DNA of 20,376 nucleotides from UBA2144 sp964506185 (GTDB taxonomy: Bacteria > Patescibacteriota > Gracilibacteria > Peribacterales > Peribacteraceae), in NCBI GenBank assembly GCA_964506185.1, contig CAZDKL010000026.1, positions 1 through 20,376 on the forward strand, read 5' to 3'. Made by a program: the position numbers and the translations under genes. Below are positions 17,401 to 20,376 of the stretch, piece by piece (the first letter of the stretch is position 1; every line of letters starts with the position of its first letter). Under the pieces are notes generated by a model. The model saw only the letters and a list, made by a program, of their open reading frames with translations. It ran no database searches and had not been told where the DNA came from.

Positions 17401-20376
17401 ATAATGATGGTGATGGACAGACAGACTTCCCTCGTGACCCAGGATGTCTATCTGCAACTGATACTTCGGAGCGCGATCCAAATGGTGTTGAATGCGACAA
17501 CGGACAAGATGATGATGGTGACGGAGATATCGACTATCCTGCTGATTCAGGATGCACAGGACCAACGGATACTACCGAAGACGACTCCCCTGCCCCGTCA
17601 TGTAATGGACGAACAGCAAACGTTTATGTAAATGCTAGTGGAATAATTGTTGGTGGACCTTACGATGGCTACACATACCAAGGGACACTCCGAGGATCAA
17701 ATCAGGCTGACGTTATCGTTGGTACTGATAACAGAGACTATATATATGGTAGAGATGGTGACGACATAATCTGCGGACTTGGCGGTAACGACAATATTGA
17801 TGGAGACGATGATGATGACACTATCTTTGGAGGTGCAGGAAACGACGACTTAGATGGTGAATACGGAAACGACTCTCTCTGTGGCGGAGATGGAGATGAT
17901 GATCTGGATGGAGGAAGAGGAAATGATGAAATGAGTGGTGGAACTGGCAGTGATGAAATTGACGGAGGTCATGACAGCGATATTTGTATAGGAGAATCAG
18001 TCCACGATTGTGAAGACACTACAACTCCAGTTGCAGTTTGTGGCGATGCTCCTCCACCTCCCGCTTGTAACGACGGGTCCGACAATGATGGTGATGGACA
18101 AACCGACTTCCCAAGAGACCCGGGATGTACTTCTGCAAATGATACATCCGAGCTAGGAACAAATGAGTGTGATGATGGAGTCGATAATGATGGCGACGGA
18201 GATATTGACTATCCCGATGATTCAGATTGTTCAGATCCTACGGATACAACAGAGTCCTCATTTGAATGCAGTGATGGACTAGATAATGACGGCGACGGAC
18301 AAACTGACTATCCTAGAGATCCAGGATGCACCTCAGCCACAGATACTTCCGAACTTGGAACAAACGAGTGTGACGACGGAATCGATAACGACGGTGATGG
18401 TCGGGCTGATTACCCCAATGACCCTGACTGCAGCGATCCGTCCGATACGGACGAATCTCCTGCCCCAACTGAATGTTCAGATGGATCCGACAACGATAGC
18501 GACGGATTAACTGACTATCCTAATGATCCCAGCTGCTCTAGTCCAAGTGACGATGACGAAAGAAATCCCGAAGCTGCGTGTGAAGATGGACAGGATAACG
18601 ATAGTGACGGTCAAACTGACTTCCCCCGTGATCAAGGCTGTTCAAGCGAAAGTGATCTTAGTGAGGGAGGCGACGGAGATTGCCAAGAAGAAAGAGTTCG
18701 CATGAAGGTGGACTTCACTCACATTCAGAACAGCGGAGGAGGAAATGCATCTAACAGCGTCGTCCTTGGAGACGGCACAGTTGTTGCAGAAAATCAGTAC
18801 TTCGATGTAATGCTGAACGGAAATGCAATTTCCGATCCGGGCTTTGTCACCGGAACCCCAAGCCTTGCAATAAAGAGAAATTCAAATGGTTCCGTTGAAA
18901 TTCGCGGTGATGGAAATGGAAATCCAAGCAGCATTGAGGATGTGCATGGAACCATTACAATTCAAAGTGGTACTGTTGACCAATTAATCGACAACTCACT
19001 CGAGCCGGTTACGAATGGAGATCGTGCCGACGTAAATGGAAACGCAACAGAAGTTTCATTCGAATTCTATTACTACGCAGACGACACATTTACAATTGTC
19101 TACGATCCTGACCAACGATTATGTGAATGCCAGGATGGTACAGATAACGACACTGACGGAAATACAGACTATCCAGCTGATCCTGGATGCGATTCAGCTC
19201 AAGACGATCAGGAAGCAAAAACATCCGACCTATCTGTAGTAAAGAGCACTATGACTACTCAGCCAATAACTCCAGGTGATAGTGTTACTTATACTCTAAG
19301 AGCAAGAAACCACGGTCCAGACACTGCAACAAACGTTGTAGTTGCTGATCCAATCCCATCGGGTCTTACCTTTAATTCGGGTGCTTCTGATAATGACTGT
19401 GTACAACAAGGAAACTCCATACTTTGTAATAATCTTACTCTTAATAATGGTTCTAGCAGGGCATACACGGTTGTGTTTGATATCTCATCTTCGTACACAT
19501 GCGGTACTAATATTAACAACTCTGCATCAGTATCCACCTCTGCCACAGATCCAAATTCCAGCAATAACCAAGATCAGGCATTAACTCCTGTTGTTTGCTT
19601 CGAATGCAGCGACGGAATAGATAATGATAATGATGGTGCGACTGACTATCCGGATGACTTCGCATGTTCATCAGCAACTGATGATGATGAGGATGATGTG
19701 CGCGCAGAGTGCCAGGACGGACAGGATAATGATGGCGACCAACTAGTTGACTATCCTCAAGACCCTGGATGTACGAGTGCACAAGATGATTCCGAAGGAA
19801 CATCAGCGGATCTTTCTGTGACAAAAACTGGACCAAATACTGTTTATCGTGGTGCGACTGCTCTCTACACACTCGTTGCAGAAAACCATGGACCAGAAGT
19901 TGCAACCAATGTTGTGGTTAGCGATCCTATCCCATTCGGTCTAACGTTCAACTCAGGCGCTTCTGATAATGATTGTGTACAGCAAGGAAATTCAATTCTT
20001 TGTGACAATCTGACTTTAACTAACGGTGCAAGTCATAGCTACAGTGTGGTATTCAATGTACCTACTACTTACACCTGCGGAGGCACCATTACTAATGATG
20101 CTGCCATTTCAACTTCCGCAACTGACAATAACTCATCGAACAACACAGATAGTGCTTCTACAACTGTTGATTGTTTCGAATGTAATGACGGAGTTGATAA
20201 TGATAACGATGGAGCAACCGACTACCCAGCTGACTTCAGTTGTGGTTCATCAACAGATGACACAGAAGGCACACCTGTTGCTCAGTGTCAGGACGGACAA
20301 GATAATGATAATGATGGATTCATAGACTATCCTGCAGATCCAAGCTGTACTTCAGCTCAGGACAATACGGAGGACA
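14464..20376 (+). CDS. Giant secreted Ca-binding-repeat / DUF11 / RTX surface protein (3' end beyond window)
   Basis: At least ~1,900 residues. A signal peptide with likely cleavage after AEA (35-37) is followed by a Cys-rich domain (8 Cys, about residues 45-140, ending ACYCRD). Two related modules with SWNGSSW and SWNGSNW follow. Then come about 25 repeats of the type CxDGxDNDGDGxxDYPxDPGC (MopE-like, probably Ca-binding). These are interleaved with three DUF11 domains (from 16791, 19222 and 19803), an RTX block (17686-18000) and an unassigned beta-rich domain (about 18700-19125). The reading frame is open on both sides of the 100-N gap, in frame 1 before and frame 3 after. Removing the Ns and one copy of a 55-nt duplicate rejoins them in frame. 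The layout resembles extracellular adhesins or surface-layer fibres; Ca2+ probably stiffens it outside the cell. Anchor and C-terminus are outside the window. Confidence 0.9.
16147..16201 (+). repeat. Left copy of a 55-nt identical sequence at the gap edge
   Basis: Base-for-base identical to 16302-16356, and each copy touches the N run. This is the signature of two contig ends overlapping by one assembly k-mer. Confidence 0.9.
16202..16301. other. 100-N scaffold gap
   Basis: Exactly 100 unknown bases, a placeholder length. The coding frame does not match across it, so 100 is not the true length. Confidence 0.98.
16302..16356 (+). repeat. Right copy of the 55-nt identical sequence
   Basis: Matches 16147-16201 at all 55 positions. 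Joining 16201 directly to 16357 makes an Ala codon and keeps the frame. Confidence 0.9.
16791..17162 (+). other. DUF11 domain 1 of the giant protein
   Basis: Ig-like DUF11 pattern: ADLQLVSLTGPN at the start, YYAEVENHGPDTA, LPTGVTFDSGASS, a Cys pair around NNILCNN, and STDPNSGNNSDN at the end. Confidence 0.8.
17175..17582 (+). repeat. Ca-binding repeat array 2 (four units, two recent dimers)
   Basis: Units alternate between a DYPRDPGCSSATDTSE-type and a DIDYPADSGCTGPTD-type. The second dimer repeats the first 207 nt downstream, with a 66-nt identical stretch (17282-17347 and 17489-17554). Confidence 0.85.
17686..18000 (+). other. RTX nonapeptide (haemolysin-type Ca-binding) block
   Basis: About nine nonapeptides of the GGxGxDxLx type in a row, for example FGGAGNDDL, CGGDGDDDL, DGGRGNDEM and SGGTGSDEI. 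This is the parallel beta-roll that folds on Ca2+ outside the cell. Confidence 0.85.
18063..18690 (+). repeat. Ca-binding repeat array 3 (six units)
   Basis: Six units with cores such as DNDGDGQTDFPRDPGC and DNDSDGLTDYPNDPSC, again largely alternating between two unit types. Confidence 0.85.
19126..19215 (+). repeat. Single Ca-binding repeat unit
   Basis: One unit (core DNDTDGNTDYPADPGC) between the beta-rich domain and DUF11 domain 2. Confidence 0.8.
19222..19596 (+). other. DUF11 domain 2 of the giant protein
   Basis: DLSVVKS start, ARNHGPDTATNVVVADPIP, GLTFNSGASDNDCVQQGN, and SATDPNSSNN end. Very close to domain 3. Confidence 0.85.
19602..19797 (+). repeat. Ca-binding repeat pair between DUF11 domains 2 and 3
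   Basis: Two units with cores DNDNDGATDYPDDFAC and DNDGDQLVDYPQDPGC; the second has lost part of its DxDG loop. Confidence 0.8.
19803..20172 (+). other. DUF11 domain 3 of the giant protein
   Basis: DLSVTKTGPN start, AENHGPEVATNVVVSDPIP, the same GLTFNSGASDNDCVQQGN core as domain 2, and SATDNNSSNN end. Confidence 0.85.
20175..20376 (+). repeat. Ca-binding repeat pair at the right edge
   Basis: Two units (cores DNDNDGATDYPADFSC and DNDNDGFIDYPADPSC). The [repeat pair + DUF11] cassette thus recurs with a period of about 580 nt and probably continues outside the window. Confidence 0.8.

Noticed and set aside
15675..18690. CRISPR array as explanation of the regular repeats
   Set aside because: The repeats are coding, diverged between units, in one frame and lack unique spacers of constant length; no cas genes are present.
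17182..20325. Several other open frames on both strands within the giant gene
   Set aside because: Low-complexity Met/Thr/Ile or His-rich shadows produced by the repetitive GAT/GAC/GGA codons of the real frame.
1..20376. Recoded UGA (glycine) genetic code as in Gracilibacteria
   Set aside because: UGA ends real genes here (4040-5107, miaA), and in-frame UGA does not occur in conserved domains.
14464..20376. Mobile element, prophage or integrated plasmid around the giant gene
   Set aside because: No transposase, integrase, phage gene or flanking repeats; the tRNA-Gln upstream shows no duplicated 3' end that would mark an attachment site in this window.

Overview
The window looks like part of a small-genome Candidate Phyla Radiation (Patescibacteria) bacterium, most plausibly Peregrinibacteria or a relative. 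This is an inference from gene content and style: tightly packed genes with convergent stop codons overlapping by 4 bp, housekeeping genes with trimmed or divergent family members, many short GC-rich palindromic repeats in an otherwise AT-leaning sequence, and a giant Ca-binding repeat/DUF11 surface protein. UGA works as a stop codon (for example at the ends of the 4040-5107 gene and miaA), so this is not a UGA-recoded Gracilibacteria/Absconditabacteria genome.

Layout. 1-1664 (minus strand): a partial Ser/Thr protein kinase running off the left edge, then a small membrane-anchored protein with four Asp-rich Cys repeats. 1816-3018 (minus): phosphoglycerate kinase. 3063-3420 (plus): no credible protein, but a strong promoter followed by about 320 nt of dense helices, which I read as a structured non-coding RNA I cannot name. 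3461-3558: a palindromic repeat cluster. 3658-5429: a degenerate shikimate-dehydrogenase-like domain (minus), divergent from a WecA/TagO-type glycosyl-phosphate transferase and a stand-alone YqfO/NIF3-insert protein (plus). 5426-6931 (minus): an M23 peptidase. 6972-7982 (plus): TsaE fused to an HD-type domain. 7979-9544: a His-rich membrane protein (minus) and two small acidic hypotheticals (plus). 9573-13261: miaA, clpP, a DoxX-like protein, a tgt that has lost its zinc cysteines, and rplU. 13328-14297: a short-chain dehydrogenase and tRNA-Gln(UUG). 14464 to the right edge: one giant secreted protein, interrupted by a 100-N scaffold gap that is probably an assembly artefact.

Functional themes. 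Three genes concern tRNA anticodon-loop modification (tsaE for t6A37, miaA for i6A37, tgt for position 34), with rplU and a tRNA as further translation genes. Four concern the cell surface or envelope: the glycosyl-phosphate transferase, the M23 peptidase, the small Ca-repeat protein and the giant Ca-repeat/DUF11/RTX protein.

Promoters are easy to read and consistent: TTGACA- or TTGTAT-like -35, 16-18 bp spacer, TATAAT/TAGAAT/TATTAT -10. At several genes the -10 lies only 5-7 nt before the start codon, which predicts leaderless mRNAs, and two divergent gene pairs appear to share overlapping -10 elements. All identifications rest on reading the sequence; no database search was run.
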